Origin: Hathewaya limosa
Lineage (GTDB): Bacteria; Bacillota; Clostridia; Clostridiales; Clostridiaceae
Direction of reading: 5' to 3'
DNA length: 64,000 nucleotides
Assembly (NCBI RefSeq): GCF_030815255.1
Contig: NZ_JAUSWN010000003.1
Span: forward strand, 101,224 to 165,223
The translations under genes and the position numbers were made by a program. A model generated the notes under the pieces. It was not told the DNA's origin, did not search any database, and worked only from the letters and a program-made list of their open reading frames with translations. Below are positions 54,463 to 64,000 of the stretch, one piece after another. Within the stretch, counting starts at the first letter, position 1, and every line of letters begins with the position of its first letter.

Positions 54463-55072
54463 TTATAAGTCTATATTCATTCCATCATAAGCAAAAAATA
54501 TATTGTCATATTCTTTCTGTAATTTTATATAATCATCGTATGATTTTCCCCAATCTTCTTCTAAGTGCGTAACAATTACTTTTTTTATATTATATTTATT
54601 TTTAATATCTTCTATTTCCTTCATGCTAAATAATTCTTGTCTAAGACTATTATCTTTTTCTAAAACAAAACCATCTTTTAAAACATCTCCCACAAAGGTA
54701 TTTCCTATTATCATTATATCTGCATTATTTAAAGTATTATTATGTGGAAATGGTTTTACATCACAAGGTGCATAAATAAGTTTCTTTCCGTTTTCTTCAA
54801 AGACAAATATTGTAGCTATACCTACTTTTATAAAGCTTATTTTTATATATCCAAGACAAATAAAATCCTCAACTATCTCCCTTTTTATTAAATTTCTTAT
54901 TTTTTCATAATAATCAAGAAAAGAACCATATTTTGAACATATACAATTTAAATCTTGCATCACATGTTCCATAGCTAATACTCTAATAAGATTTGTGCAT
55001 TCTTTTCCTATAGATATATCATTCCAATTCAACCTCAATTGTTCAAAAACTCTCATGCCAAATAAACTTCAT
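54463..55072 (-). pseudogene. Degenerate MBL-fold hydrolase
   Basis: The frame from 55056 gives 197 residues with late MBL-fold elements: LIYAPCDVKPFP, ADIMIIGNT, KKVIVTHLEEDWGKSYDDY and FFAYDGMNIDL. The zinc motif HxHxDH and the first strands are missing. The RBS GAGGAGG is properly spaced for an ATG at 55072 that reads MKFIWHESF and stops, so a frame change separates the natural start from the rest. Probably inactive. Confidence 0.55.
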
Positions 55073-55205
55073 ATATAAATTCCTCCTCATTTACTATATA
55101 ACATCTTATTCATACTCTTAAAAATCATTTATTATATTTAATTTTCAATAACTCCACTTGGTGATTCAAATTTCAAAAATCGTGTACCTTGAAAAGTTAA
55201 ATGTA

Positions 55206-56567
55206 TTATTCTTTTAATCTTAAATCCTTAGATGTCTTTTTAAAAAGTATTACTGCAACAATTGTAGATAATATATCTGCCAATGGTATTACTAAAAAGA
55301 TAGAAAATATAGGTGTAATTCCAATATCTATTTTTGAAAAAACAATTGGGAATATTATTATAAATGGAATAACAGAAAATACCTGCCTTATAAGTCCTAA
55401 TAAAATTGCTTGAACTTCTCTATTTGTAACTTGTAAAAGAGTCATAATTGTATAAAGTATACCTACAAAAGGAAAAGTTATAAAAATTACACGTATAATC
55501 TTAATAGCTACTCTATGTATTTCTGATGTCACTCCAAAAATATATAACATTTTATCTCCCATAAGAAAAGTACCAACTGTAGCAATTATTCCATAGATCA
55601 TACAATAAATAATTGTTGATTTAATAGTTTTTGATTTTTTTTCATCTTCCTTATGTCCATTAAAATATGAAATAATGGTTTGCACTCCTTGAGTTATTCC
55701 TACAATAGGCATTAAAATAAATATATATAATTTTTGTGATACATTCCATGCTGCTATATATGTTGATCCACCCAAACTAAGTAAACGATTATTTATTAAG
55801 AATCCCGTAAAGCTAGACAACATTTGTATAACCGTTTGTGCTGCACCAATTTTAAACAAATCAAAAGCCATGTTTATAAATTCTCTTTTTCTAAATGCAT
55901 ACCCTCCAAATAACAGCTTTTTTCTATATAGCCATATCATAGAAAAAACAGAACCAAAAACTTCTGAAATTAATGTTCCAATTGACAATCCCACAATTCC
56001 CATTGAAAATCCAAAAGTAAATACAGAATTAAAAATAATATTAACTACAACGGCTAAAGTGATAATAATAGCTTCTATCTTTGGATATCCGAATGCACGA
56101 ATACAACTTGTAAGTGTGTACCCTATAGCACTAAATATATTACTAACTAACTGTATTTTTAAATATTGATTTGCTAGATGTAATACTTGTCCCTTTGCAC
56201 CTAATATGGAAAGTATAGGATTTAAAAATATATAAGATACCAAAGATGTTAATATTGATATTAACATAGTCATAGAAAATCCACATAAAAAATATTTGTT
56301 TAAAATCTTCCTATTATTTAAATACTTTGCGATCATTATAGCCGTAGAAATTGCAAATAAAGTTTGTATAGCCGTAAAAATAGTAAGTATGGTGGATATA
56401 AGTCCCATTGCTGTAAGAGCATTGGCACTTTTAATTCCTAAATGCCCTGCAAAAGCTGTATCAACTACAGATGTAAGAACTTCTACAATCAATGATAAAA
56501 TTGCCGGAACAGAAAAAATAAAAATTAATTGTTTTATTGATTTTTGATCATAAATATTTTCCTTCAT
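55206..56567 (-). CDS. MATE-family efflux transporter
   Basis: 453 residues and about twelve membrane helices with MATE signatures: 'SVPAILSLIVEVLTSVVDTAFAGHLG'-type first helices (IVEVLTSVVDTAFAG), TSCIRAFGYPK, and the second half INNRLLSLGGSTYIAAWNVS with VGITQGVQTIISYFNG. Start at ATG 56567 (RBS GAGGTGAAAC). Divergent from the partial MATE protein at 1-1051. Downstream of a WYL-type regulator, which may control it. Substrate unknown. Confidence 0.9.
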   Translation of the reverse strand: MKENIYDQKSIKQLIFIFSVPAILSLIVEVLTSVVDTAFAGHLGIKSANALTAMGLISTILTIFTAIQTLFAISTAIMIAKYLNNRKILNKYFLCGFSMTMLISILTSLVSYIFLNPILSILGAKGQVLHLANQYLKIQLVSNIFSAIGYTLTSCIRAFGYPKIEAIIITLAVVVNIIFNSVFTFGFSMGIVGLSIGTLISEVFGSVFSMIWLYRKKLLFGGYAFRKREFINMAFDLFKIGAAQTVIQMLSSFTGFLINNRLLSLGGSTYIAAWNVSQKLYIFILMPIVGITQGVQTIISYFNGHKEDEKKSKTIKSTIIYCMIYGIIATVGTFLMGDKMLYIFGVTSEIHRVAIKIIRVIFITFPFVGILYTIMTLLQVTNREVQAILLGLIRQVFSVIPFIIIFPIVFSKIDIGITPIFSIFLVIPLADILSTIVAVILFKKTSKDLRLKE

Positions 56568-56621
56568 TTGTTTCACCTCATATAAAAGTATAACAGGCAA
56601 ACAAGACACATTTTGTCTAGT

Positions 56622-57272
56622 TTACCTGTTAATTTTCTCATTCTTTTTATATGGAATGAAATCTCGAGTAAAAGTGCTTGTTGTAGGTTTCGTATCCTTA
56701 ATTGATTTTACAGGAATTAAATGATATTCACTATCAAAACAGTATAGATATAAACCCTTTGGCTTTAATACATAACTAATTGGAGCAATCTTTATTTTAT
56801 TACCATGTAAAAAAAGTTCTAAAAATACATCTTCATTCATACATGTATTAATATTTTTGCAAGTTTCCGTTTGCATATTAATTTTTTCACTTACTAAGTC
56901 ACATACAAAGTATTCTTCCGCATCACTCTCTAATATTCCAACAAGTTCTGGTTCAATCATACAAAGCTTTTTTAAAATTTTTTCCTTACATTGTTCATTA
57001 CCAAAACTCTCAAATGCAGTTAATGCAAAAATAATATCTTGAATATCCTCATTGGTAAAAAAACTAGTGGAAAGTTTATATTTTTCATTAATAGATATTC
57101 CTCCATATTTTCCTTGTTTACATTGAACTGGTACCCCCATAGATGAAAGACGATTAATGTCTCTTTCAATAGTTTTTGTACTTACTTCAAATTTTTCTGC
57201 AAGTTGTTTATATGTTGAATTTTTATTCTTTAATAAAAAAATTAAAACCTCTAATTGTCTACTTTTAATCAT
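56622..57272 (-). CDS. YafY-type HTH/WYL-domain transcription regulator
   Basis: 216 residues. N-terminal HTH_11 (RQLEVLIFLLKNKNSTYKQL, STKTIERDINRLSSMGVPV), a linker with YGGISINEKYKLSTSFF, and a short C-terminal WYL-like part ('ISYVLKPKGLYLYCFDSEYH'). Shorter than the usual ~300 residues. ATG 57272 has RBS AGAGG; the upstream frame to 57332 has no RBS. Fifty-four nucleotides before the MATE gene, probably its local regulator sensing a ligand through the WYL part. Confidence 0.8.
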   Translation of the reverse strand: MIKSRQLEVLIFLLKNKNSTYKQLAEKFEVSTKTIERDINRLSSMGVPVQCKQGKYGGISINEKYKLSTSFFTNEDIQDIIFALTAFESFGNEQCKEKILKKLCMIEPELVGILESDAEEYFVCDLVSEKINMQTETCKNINTCMNEDVFLELFLHGNKIKIAPISYVLKPKGLYLYCFDSEYHLIPVKSIKDTKPTTSTFTRDFIPYKKNEKINR

Positions 57273-57488
57273 TTTTACCTCTTCTCTTTGTGTTAATCTA
57301 TTGATTCCCTCTTGAGGATATTTTATATTCATGGTATTAAAAAATCAATTAAATCTTTAATTTCCAAGTTTACTTATCACTATGTTCAAATTATTCTGAG
57401 CTTATCAAAAATAATACACTTTAACTTGCCACTTCTTTGAGTTCTTTGTAAGTTTTTAACGTTTAGCTGAAATTTCCTTATTAAATAA

Positions 57489-57530
57489 GAATGCCTATAC
57501 ATTGGATTTTACTCAAACATATAGGCATTT
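57489..57530 (-). terminator. Terminator of the NEAT-LRR gene
   Basis: Arms ATGCCTATA (57491-57499) and TATAGGCAT (57520-57528), 9 nt past the stop codon on the minus strand. Confidence 0.65.
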
Positions 57531-57536
57531 ATTAAC

Positions 57537-60500
57537 TTATTTTTTTATTTTTTTTCTTAATGCAATTCCCAAACCAGATAAAATAGTTCCCATACTTGCT
57601 AAAATTCCTGTATTAATAGGAAGTCCTGTCTGTGGTAATTTTTTATCCGTTGAAATTTTTTCATTATCTTTATTTTCATTTTTTACAGTCTGTTCTGGTT
57701 TTTTACTTGATTTTAATTCAATATGATTTTTTACTGCTGAGGTCTTTTTATTATGTGAATCTTCTTCATTTGTATATATATGTTCTTTATTATTAATATT
57801 ATCTTCTTTTACATCATTATTGCCATCTTCTTTATTATTGTTATCTTCTTTAACGTTATTGTTGTCATCCTTGGTATTATTATCTTTATCTTCTTTAATA
57901 TCATTATCTTTTGATAATGTTGATTTATCTAAAGATTTATTTACCAAGTCATTTTTTAAGTTAACTATGGCTTGGATTTTTTCATTAGGTTTATTACTAT
58001 CAAAAGTTACTAATTCTACTTTTGAGTTTATGTTTGGCAATTTAAATTCTACTACTTGTTTATTATTGTCTTTTTTACTTTCAGTTTTTATTTCAGGTGA
58101 TGCCATTAACTCTATTCTATCCTTAAAAATTTCCGTAACATCTACTTGTTTTCCATCTACAAATACTTTTGAATTAAAAGCATACTTACCTGTTAGTTCC
58201 ATTCTAACTATAACATCTTTTTCCTTTGTTACAGTTACATCTGTTTTTATTTCAAGATTTTCTTTTATAAGTTTTTCTTGTTCTTTGTTTTTACATTTTA
58301 TTGTAGATTGTACATTTTTGTAATTTCCTGATTTTAAGTTATTGTTTTCTACTACTTTTAATATCTTAGCGTTAATATCTTTATCTTCTTTTATGTTATC
58401 CTTCTTGTCTTGATTATTTTCTTCTTTTTTCTTTTCTTGCTCTATATTATCTTGATTTTGGTTTTCTTTCTCTTTTTCAACTGGTTTTTCTTCTTTATTA
58501 GAAATGTTTTCTGTACTCTCTGGTTTTGTACTTGGTTTTTCACTGCTTGCAGATGTTGATGCTTGTGAATCTTGTTCCTTTGCCAATCTAAATGCTACTC
58601 TTGCATTACCCATTGGAACTACATTCATTCTCATCATTACTTCTGTATTTTCGCTTTCTACTTCAAATGTAAATTCTCCAATATTCCCATTTATTTTCTT
58701 TTCAGCTTCTACTTCTTTTCCGCCTACTTCTATTGCTATATTCTTCATCCAATCCATTCTATTTAGTGTTACTGTGAAATATTTCTTGCCATCTTTTTCT
58801 GTGTATTTTACTATTTTTTCTAAGTATTCTCCAGCCATTGATGGTTCATTTGAATTTTCTTTTAATGCCTTAACTTGTATTTCTTTTTGTACTTCTGATT
58901 TTGTAGTTGGTATTTCCTTATCTTTTGGGTTCGTAGGTTTTGTATCTGGATTTTCACTAATATTTTCATTTACTATCGCTTTCGCATAGGCAACATCTGT
59001 GCATACATATGTAGGTGACCCAAATGATACTGCTTCTAACTTCTTTAGTATTCTATATTCATCTCCATTTTTCATTTTTGAATCTTTTATAGAATCAGAA
59101 TGATCATTTTCATTATAATTAGTTATTTCTTTTATGGTTATATAATTTCCATTTATATCTTTCTTTTGAATTTTAGTTATAATTTGTGGTTCTGTCCATC
59201 CTTTTTTTAGAAAATCTATAGCAGTTTTACCACCTAATTGTTTTTTGTATTCATCTAAGTTTTTTGGTACTTTTTTTGTATTAAATGAATTAGCAATTCT
59301 CCACCATGCCATCATATCTACAGATGAAATATCTTGGCTCCAAGCTATCTCCCCATTTTTGGCATTAAGTTTTAAATTTAATGCTTGTTTTTGTGGAGAA
59401 TTAGTGAACCATATCTTTCCTTTCGATGGATCTGGTAAGTTAGGAACTATTTTCAATTTATTAAGTGAACAATTTAATGTCTTATTTTCAGGCATTAACT
59501 CCCATATATTTAACGGTATCTTTGTTAATTGGTTATCTTTAATTTCAAACATAGTCAACTTATTTAAACTTTTATATACTTCTTCTGGTATTTCTTCTAT
59601 ATAATTTGTTCCTAAATCAAGCCATGTTAAATTCTTTAAATTAGATAGTTCTTTTGGTATCACTCTTAACTGATTTTTATTTAAATTTAAAGTTTTAATA
59701 TTATCTAATTTAAATATACTTTTTGGTATTTTAGATATGCCTGTTTCCGCTAGAGATAAATACTCTAAATTTTTAAGCTTATCAAATATATTATCATCAA
59801 TTTTATTTAAAGATAATCTCATATTATATATACTTAACTCTTTTAACTTAGTTAATCTATCAAAAATACCTTCTGGTAACTCTGTAAAATCATTCATTCC
59901 TATATGAAGTTCTGTAAGTTCTGTTAATTTATCAAAAATACCTTTAGGTAGTTTCTTGATATAATTTCCATGTATATCTAATTTCTTTAATTTTGTTAAA
60001 TTATCAAATACCCCCTCTGGAAGCTCGGTTATTTCATTTCCTACTAGATCAAGTGAAGTTACATTTTTTCCCAAAAACTGTAATCTAGAAATATCTTTTA
60101 TTCCTTTTCTTGCTAAGTTTACTTCTCCCTCCGCAAGTGCTAATTCTTCATTTGTAACAATTCCATCTCCATCTTTATCTAATTTAGCGTCCACTAATGC
60201 TTTATTAAATTGCTTATCATCATCAATTTTTTTATGATCCTCATCAAAGCCATTCCACTCTTTTAAATTATCCTTATCAAATACAAACATAACTTTTCTA
60301 TACCTATCAAAATTTCCAATATCACTAATAAGTCCGCCCATTGGTCCTACTAAAACACAACCTTCATGTTCTAAATCTATATCTGAAATATTCACTTCAA
60401 ATGTTTTAAATGGGTATTGTCCCTTTGGTGTTAACTTTCCATATCCCTTTGCTATACTTTCTGGAAATTTTCCGTTACTTTCTATACGAAAATCATATAA

Positions 60501-63482
60501 TCCATCAGCAAAACAAATATTTAATAATGTTATTTTCATTTTTCCATCTTTAACTTCTAACTTAGCCTTCTTATCAAAGAAGTTATTTAACATGGAGGTT
60601 TCCTTTCTATCTTCTACCTTGTATGCGGTAAATCCAATAGAATATGTTCCATCCTTTATTTTATCTTTTACTACTTCTTTTGAAGTTTCTTCACTTGCTA
60701 CTTTAACTTCTGCCATTTGTCCTAATAAATATGAAAATTCCTCATAAGTAGCTCCATTTACTTTTTTTAATATTCTATATTGATTTTTTTCATTTACACT
60801 ACTCTCTTCATAAGTTCCAGTATTATTATCTTCTTTATCTTTAAAAGTTTTTATAGTTACATACTTTCCATCAGCATTTTTCTTTTGGATATCTGTTACA
60901 ACTTCCCACATTAATCCTTCTTTTTTCAATACATCTCCCGCTGTCTTTGCACCATTTTCAGCTAAATATTGTTTATATTCTTTAACATTTTTAATATTTT
61001 TTGAGTTTCTATCTACAGCTCTTTGCCAACATAACATATCTAAAACAGAAAGATCACTTTTCCAAGTTATTTTATTATTTTTAACTTGTGCTTTAAAATT
61101 TGTAAATGATTTTTGAGGATATACCTTTTTCATAACATCATCTTCAAAATTAGGCATATTTATAACGTTATTCAATATTATTTCACTACTAATCCCATTA
61201 AGATTAAACATTTTAGCCATATCTTTAGGTACTTCTTTTAATTCATTATCTCTAAGGTTTAGAGTTTTTATATTATTATTTTTTCTTATATTTTCATAAA
61301 ATTCATTGTCTATTTTATTGATAAAATTATGTTGTGAATCAATAACTCTTAATTTTTTTAAATTGCTTAATTCTTTTGGTAGTTCTTCTAACATATTTTC
61401 ACTTATATATAAAGATTCTAAATTGTTTAACTCAAATATTGCTTTTGGTATATGTGATAATTTATTTCCTACTAAACTTAAAGTTCTTAAATTCTTTAAG
61501 TTTTTAAATATTCCATCTGGTAATTCTTCTATATTACATTCTCTTATTGATAATTCCTCTAAATTTTCTAGATTTTTAAATAATTCTTCTGGTAAATCTT
61601 TAAGATTATTTTCAGATATATCTAAATTTCTAAGTTTAGTTAATTTATCAAATATATTATTCGGTAAACTTTTTATTTCATTATGAGTTAAAGATAATTT
61701 TTCTACATTAATAATATTATCAAAGGTTCCTTCTTTTATATCTGATATCTCATTAAAACCTAAATTTAATTCTGTAACCTTTGAACCTAAATTTTTTAAT
61801 CTAGTAATATCTTTAATTCGTTTAGAATTTAATTCTAAACCATATGCAGCTTGTTTTATTTCTTCATCAGTTACTATTCCATCATTATCCTTATCTAAAT
61901 GCGCTGCTACTAATGCATCATTAAATAATTCGTCACTAGTCTTGACTTCTCTTTTTTCTTCAAAACCTTTCCATCCCTCTACTAGTTCATCATTAAAAGT
62001 AAGTTTCGCAATCTTATATTTGTCCATATGTCCTTTATCAATAAGTTTTCCACCCATTCCTGTTACAAGTACTGCACAATTATGTGGATTGCTTAAGTCT
62101 GAAACTTCAACTTCTATAGTTTTCATCTTATCAACAGTTTTTCCCTTTGGACTAGTATAATAAGTTAACTTAGCTGGAATATACTTTCCTTCACTTTCAA
62201 ATCTAACATCAATTAACATATCTGCCATAACTTTATGTAAAAATGTTAATTTTATTTTTCCTTCTTTTACTTCTACTTTTACATTATGATCTAAAAATCC
62301 ACCAAGCATAGATGTATCATTAGGGTTGTCTACTTTATTTGCCTTAAATCCTACAGTATATATACCATCTGCTATATTATGTTTAGGCTTTCCACTAACT
62401 TCACTACCTGTTTGAGTATCAATTTTTATTCCTTCTTCTTGTTTTATAATATTAATTGTCTCACTCTTTTTATTTACCTCTATTCTTAAGTCATTATGTC
62501 CTTTTGACTTAAAGATAAGCATATTTTCTCCTTGCTTAAATGCTGAGGGATTTAATTCTAACCCCATTGAACCGAAGTAAAAAGTTTCTTTTTTTTCTGC
62601 TGAATCAGCTTTTTTATAAGTAACTCCATTTACTTCTATTCCATTGAAATTTTTCATATAAATAGCCATGTTAGGATCGTATGATGGTTTTTCAAATTCT
62701 ACTCTGTATTTTTCAAAATCCCCATAAAACTTTCCAAATTTTATAGAAGTAATTTGTGATATATTAGTTACTTTTTCCCACTTAATTTTTAGACTTCCTT
62801 CAGTTTTCTCTTTTTTTTCACTGTTTTGAACTATATCAGTTTCTTTATCCTTTTGCTTATCCTTAGGTTGGGTATCTTCTTTTTTAGGTTTACCTTGATC
62901 AGTAATTGTAGTTTCTGGAATTAATCTGAATGTAACTCTTGCATTTCCCATTGGCTCAACATTCATATGCATTAAAATTTTAGAGTTTAAATTTTTTATT
63001 TCAAATCTTATTTTTCCTATCTCTTTTCCTTTTCCATCGTTTTTTTTCTTCTTACTTATCTCTAATTCTTCAACCTTTACTTCTTGTCCATCATTTATAG
63101 ATGCAGTTATATTGCTCATCCAATCTAAACTATCTATTGATAAAACTAAATATTGTTTTCCATTACTAACTTCATGTTCAACTTTTTCTATATATCCTCC
63201 TGCCATAGAAACATCATCTGATTTCTCTTTTAATACTTTTACCTTTATTTCATCAATTTTATGATTAGATTTTTTTATACTCTCGTTTACGCTTAAATTG
63301 CTAAATTTATAAGTTCCATTTTTAATCGATTGATCTATATTTTTACATATAGCTTTTGCCTCTATTTGAGATATATTTTTGTTAATGGGATTAGCATGTA
63401 CCATCATAGGTACTCCCCCTACAATGATCATTGCTGTAGTTGCGACGCCTACTCCCTTATTTATCTTCTTTATCATATTCAT
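57537..63482 (-). CDS. Sortase-anchored NEAT/LRR hemoprotein receptor, Shr-like
   Basis: 1981 residues. In order: signal peptide 1-30; NEAT 1 about 75-190 (SMAGGYIEKV, DSLDWMSNI, PMGNARVTFRL); a DUF1533-like domain about 230-340; NEAT-like 2 about 365-495 (TSMLGGFLDH); EF-hand-like DKDNDGIVTDEE; LRR block 1 about 555-760; a W-containing domain; NEAT-like 3 about 943-1070; EF-hand-like DKDGDGIVTNEE; LRR block 2 about 1124-1347; second W-domain; NEAT 4 about 1520-1625 (SMAGEYLEKI, PMGNARVAFRL); a tail domain; LPQTG, hydrophobic stretch, KKIKK. NEAT domains bind heme; the Met residues in SMAG and PMGN recall methionine ligation in Shr. Displayed on the wall to strip heme from hemoproteins. Fur-like promoter. 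Confidence 0.85.
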   Translation of the reverse strand: MNMIKKINKGVGVATTAMIIVGGVPMMVHANPINKNISQIEAKAICKNIDQSIKNGTYKFSNLSVNESIKKSNHKIDEIKVKVLKEKSDDVSMAGGYIEKVEHEVSNGKQYLVLSIDSLDWMSNITASINDGQEVKVEELEISKKKKNDGKGKEIGKIRFEIKNLNSKILMHMNVEPMGNARVTFRLIPETTITDQGKPKKEDTQPKDKQKDKETDIVQNSEKKEKTEGSLKIKWEKVTNISQITSIKFGKFYGDFEKYRVEFEKPSYDPNMAIYMKNFNGIEVNGVTYKKADSAEKKETFYFGSMGLELNPSAFKQGENMLIFKSKGHNDLRIEVNKKSETINIIKQEEGIKIDTQTGSEVSGKPKHNIADGIYTVGFKANKVDNPNDTSMLGGFLDHNVKVEVKEGKIKLTFLHKVMADMLIDVRFESEGKYIPAKLTYYTSPKGKTVDKMKTIEVEVSDLSNPHNCAVLVTGMGGKLIDKGHMDKYKIAKLTFNDELVEGWKGFEEKREVKTSDELFNDALVAAHLDKDNDGIVTDEEIKQAAYGLELNSKRIKDITRLKNLGSKVTELNLGFNEISDIKEGTFDNIINVEKLSLTHNEIKSLPNNIFDKLTKLRNLDISENNLKDLPEELFKNLENLEELSIRECNIEELPDGIFKNLKNLRTLSLVGNKLSHIPKAIFELNNLESLYISENMLEELPKELSNLKKLRVIDSQHNFINKIDNEFYENIRKNNNIKTLNLRDNELKEVPKDMAKMFNLNGISSEIILNNVINMPNFEDDVMKKVYPQKSFTNFKAQVKNNKITWKSDLSVLDMLCWQRAVDRNSKNIKNVKEYKQYLAENGAKTAGDVLKKEGLMWEVVTDIQKKNADGKYVTIKTFKDKEDNNTGTYEESSVNEKNQYRILKKVNGATYEEFSYLLGQMAEVKVASEETSKEVVKDKIKDGTYSIGFTAYKVEDRKETSMLNNFFDKKAKLEVKDGKMKITLLNICFADGLYDFRIESNGKFPESIAKGYGKLTPKGQYPFKTFEVNISDIDLEHEGCVLVGPMGGLISDIGNFDRYRKVMFVFDKDNLKEWNGFDEDHKKIDDDKQFNKALVDAKLDKDGDGIVTNEELALAEGEVNLARKGIKDISRLQFLGKNVTSLDLVGNEITELPEGVFDNLTKLKKLDIHGNYIKKLPKGIFDKLTELTELHIGMNDFTELPEGIFDRLTKLKELSIYNMRLSLNKIDDNIFDKLKNLEYLSLAETGISKIPKSIFKLDNIKTLNLNKNQLRVIPKELSNLKNLTWLDLGTNYIEEIPEEVYKSLNKLTMFEIKDNQLTKIPLNIWELMPENKTLNCSLNKLKIVPNLPDPSKGKIWFTNSPQKQALNLKLNAKNGEIAWSQDISSVDMMAWWRIANSFNTKKVPKNLDEYKKQLGGKTAIDFLKKGWTEPQIITKIQKKDINGNYITIKEITNYNENDHSDSIKDSKMKNGDEYRILKKLEAVSFGSPTYVCTDVAYAKAIVNENISENPDTKPTNPKDKEIPTTKSEVQKEIQVKALKENSNEPSMAGEYLEKIVKYTEKDGKKYFTVTLNRMDWMKNIAIEVGGKEVEAEKKINGNIGEFTFEVESENTEVMMRMNVVPMGNARVAFRLAKEQDSQASTSASSEKPSTKPESTENISNKEEKPVEKEKENQNQDNIEQEKKKEENNQDKKDNIKEDKDINAKILKVVENNNLKSGNYKNVQSTIKCKNKEQEKLIKENLEIKTDVTVTKEKDVIVRMELTGKYAFNSKVFVDGKQVDVTEIFKDRIELMASPEIKTESKKDNNKQVVEFKLPNINSKVELVTFDSNKPNEKIQAIVNLKNDLVNKSLDKSTLSKDNDIKEDKDNNTKDDNNNVKEDNNNKEDGNNDVKEDNINNKEHIYTNEEDSHNKKTSAVKNHIELKSSKKPEQTVKNENKDNEKISTDKKLPQTGLPINTGILASMGTILSGLGIALRKKIKK

Positions 63483-63518
63483 ATATATTTTACCTCCGAC
63501 TCCAATTTATATATATAA

Positions 63519-63575
63519 ATTATACAACAATTGAAAATGATATTCAATTACATTTTGTATTGATTATCATTTTCT
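63519..63575 (-). promoter_or_regulatory. Promoter of the NEAT-LRR gene with Fur-like boxes
   Basis: Minus-strand -35 TTGAAT (63542-63547), 17-nt spacer, -10 TATAAT (63519-63524). A 7-1-7 dyad TGAAAATGATATTCA (plus strand 63532-63546) covers the -35 and spacer. A second similar element TGATTATCATTTTCT lies just upstream (63561-63575). Placement suits iron repression. RBS GGAGG follows. Confidence 0.6.
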
Positions 63576-63698
63576 TTCATTTTTTTATCATTATAACGTT
63601 ACTTTTCTAATTTTCACTGTATAAATTATCTTTTCATTACATCATAGGTAAATAGCATTATATAGCTAGTAAATTCTATTATTATCGTATTTTATACA

Positions 63699-63737
63699 TA
63701 AAAATAACCCTCACTATTAGTAAGAGTCATTTTTCAT
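63699..63737. terminator. Probable terminator hairpin in the right-hand gap
   Basis: CCTCACT / AGTAAGAG arms with A- and T-runs on the outside. I see no gene in the rest of 63576-64000. Confidence 0.5.
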
Positions 63738-64000
63738 AAATTTAATTCATATAAAATTTCTCACTAGTGTTTAATTTTTAGAAAGTATTTCTATTGACAA
63801 TTATACTATGTTTAGTTTTTATAACTAATTTCCTAGATTAATATGTACTAGAATAATATTCTAAGAATAAAAGGCAGACTTATCTAAATAGCGATAGCTT
63901 ATGGGGGTTTATAGTTTTTTAGTTATAATTATCCACTTAGCCACTTTTGCCACGAAAATAGAATATTATCTATTAATTTTGTGAGAGAATGTTTTATTAA

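Noticed and set aside
57820..58989. Long plus-strand open frames opposite the NEAT-LRR gene
   Set aside because: Low-complexity Ser/Leu/Phe-rich antisense of the Asp/Lys/Asn-rich linkers and NEAT 4; no RBS and no recognisable motif.
1..64000. CRISPR arrays, tRNA or rRNA genes, insertion sequences, replication origin
   Set aside because: I saw no regularly spaced short repeats, no tRNA- or rRNA-like segments, and no transposase or IS ends. The tRNA-like motifs near 40.3 kb belong to the T-box.

Overview
The window is very AT-rich, with long tightly packed same-strand gene runs. It carries a TPP riboswitch ahead of thiSFGHE, a T-box ahead of an archaeal-type aspartyl-tRNA synthetase, and LPxTG and NEAT surface proteins. 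All of this points to a low-GC Firmicute of the Clostridium sensu stricto type; the species cannot be fixed from the sequence alone. Nearly everything lies on the minus strand. The one convincing plus-strand gene is the UPF0316 membrane protein at 32498-32980.

Positions 1-19500 look like metal/heme acquisition. A PEP-synthase/rifampin-phosphotransferase-like enzyme is translationally coupled to a MATE exporter and sits behind a promoter overlapped by a Fur-like box. Two paralogous clusters follow. Each has a pair of exporter-fold ABC half-transporters, an ECF module (double ATPase EcfA, EcfT, Trep_Strep/MptD-type S component) and an AraC regulator. The layout recalls the streptococcal sia heme locus and YbtPQ-type metallophore importers. 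In the first cluster two promoters share a repeated module: a candidate AraC site over the -35 and a dyad just past the -10.

Positions 19500-33000 are an accessory region. A four-gene ABC three-component (ABC-3C) conflict system (MBL hydrolase, trypsin-like protease with a C-terminal extension, small middle component, SMC-like ATPase) lies between decayed pieces of a conjugative element (a cell-wall peptidase N-terminus and a VirB4 ATPase C-terminus). A ~55-bp imperfect direct repeat is present on both sides. Next comes a HIT protein overlapping a PLD-nuclease/DEAH helicase, then a decayed copy of an FtsZ-like gene.

Positions 33000-43200 mix decay with a few intact genes. They hold a composite TetR/M20/MFS pseudogene, an 895-aa secreted protein with two 329-residue-period modules, aspS2 with an unusual T-box leader, a divergent FtsZ-family protein whose GTP-binding motifs look lost, a broken acetyltransferase, a short relic of an ABC-transporter gene and a C39-like peptidase.

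Positions 43300-47270 are the thiSFGHE thiazole operon. Positions 47535-53955 are a complete four-gene Wadjet (JetABCD) anti-plasmid system. Positions 54000-57300 contain regulator and MBL remnants, a second MATE transporter and a WYL-type regulator. Positions 57537-63482 encode a 1981-aa sortase-anchored NEAT/LRR protein resembling streptococcal Shr, with Fur-like boxes at its promoter. The likely functional theme is iron/heme capture at the cell surface, import through the ECF/ABC clusters, and two or three mobile-DNA defence loci.
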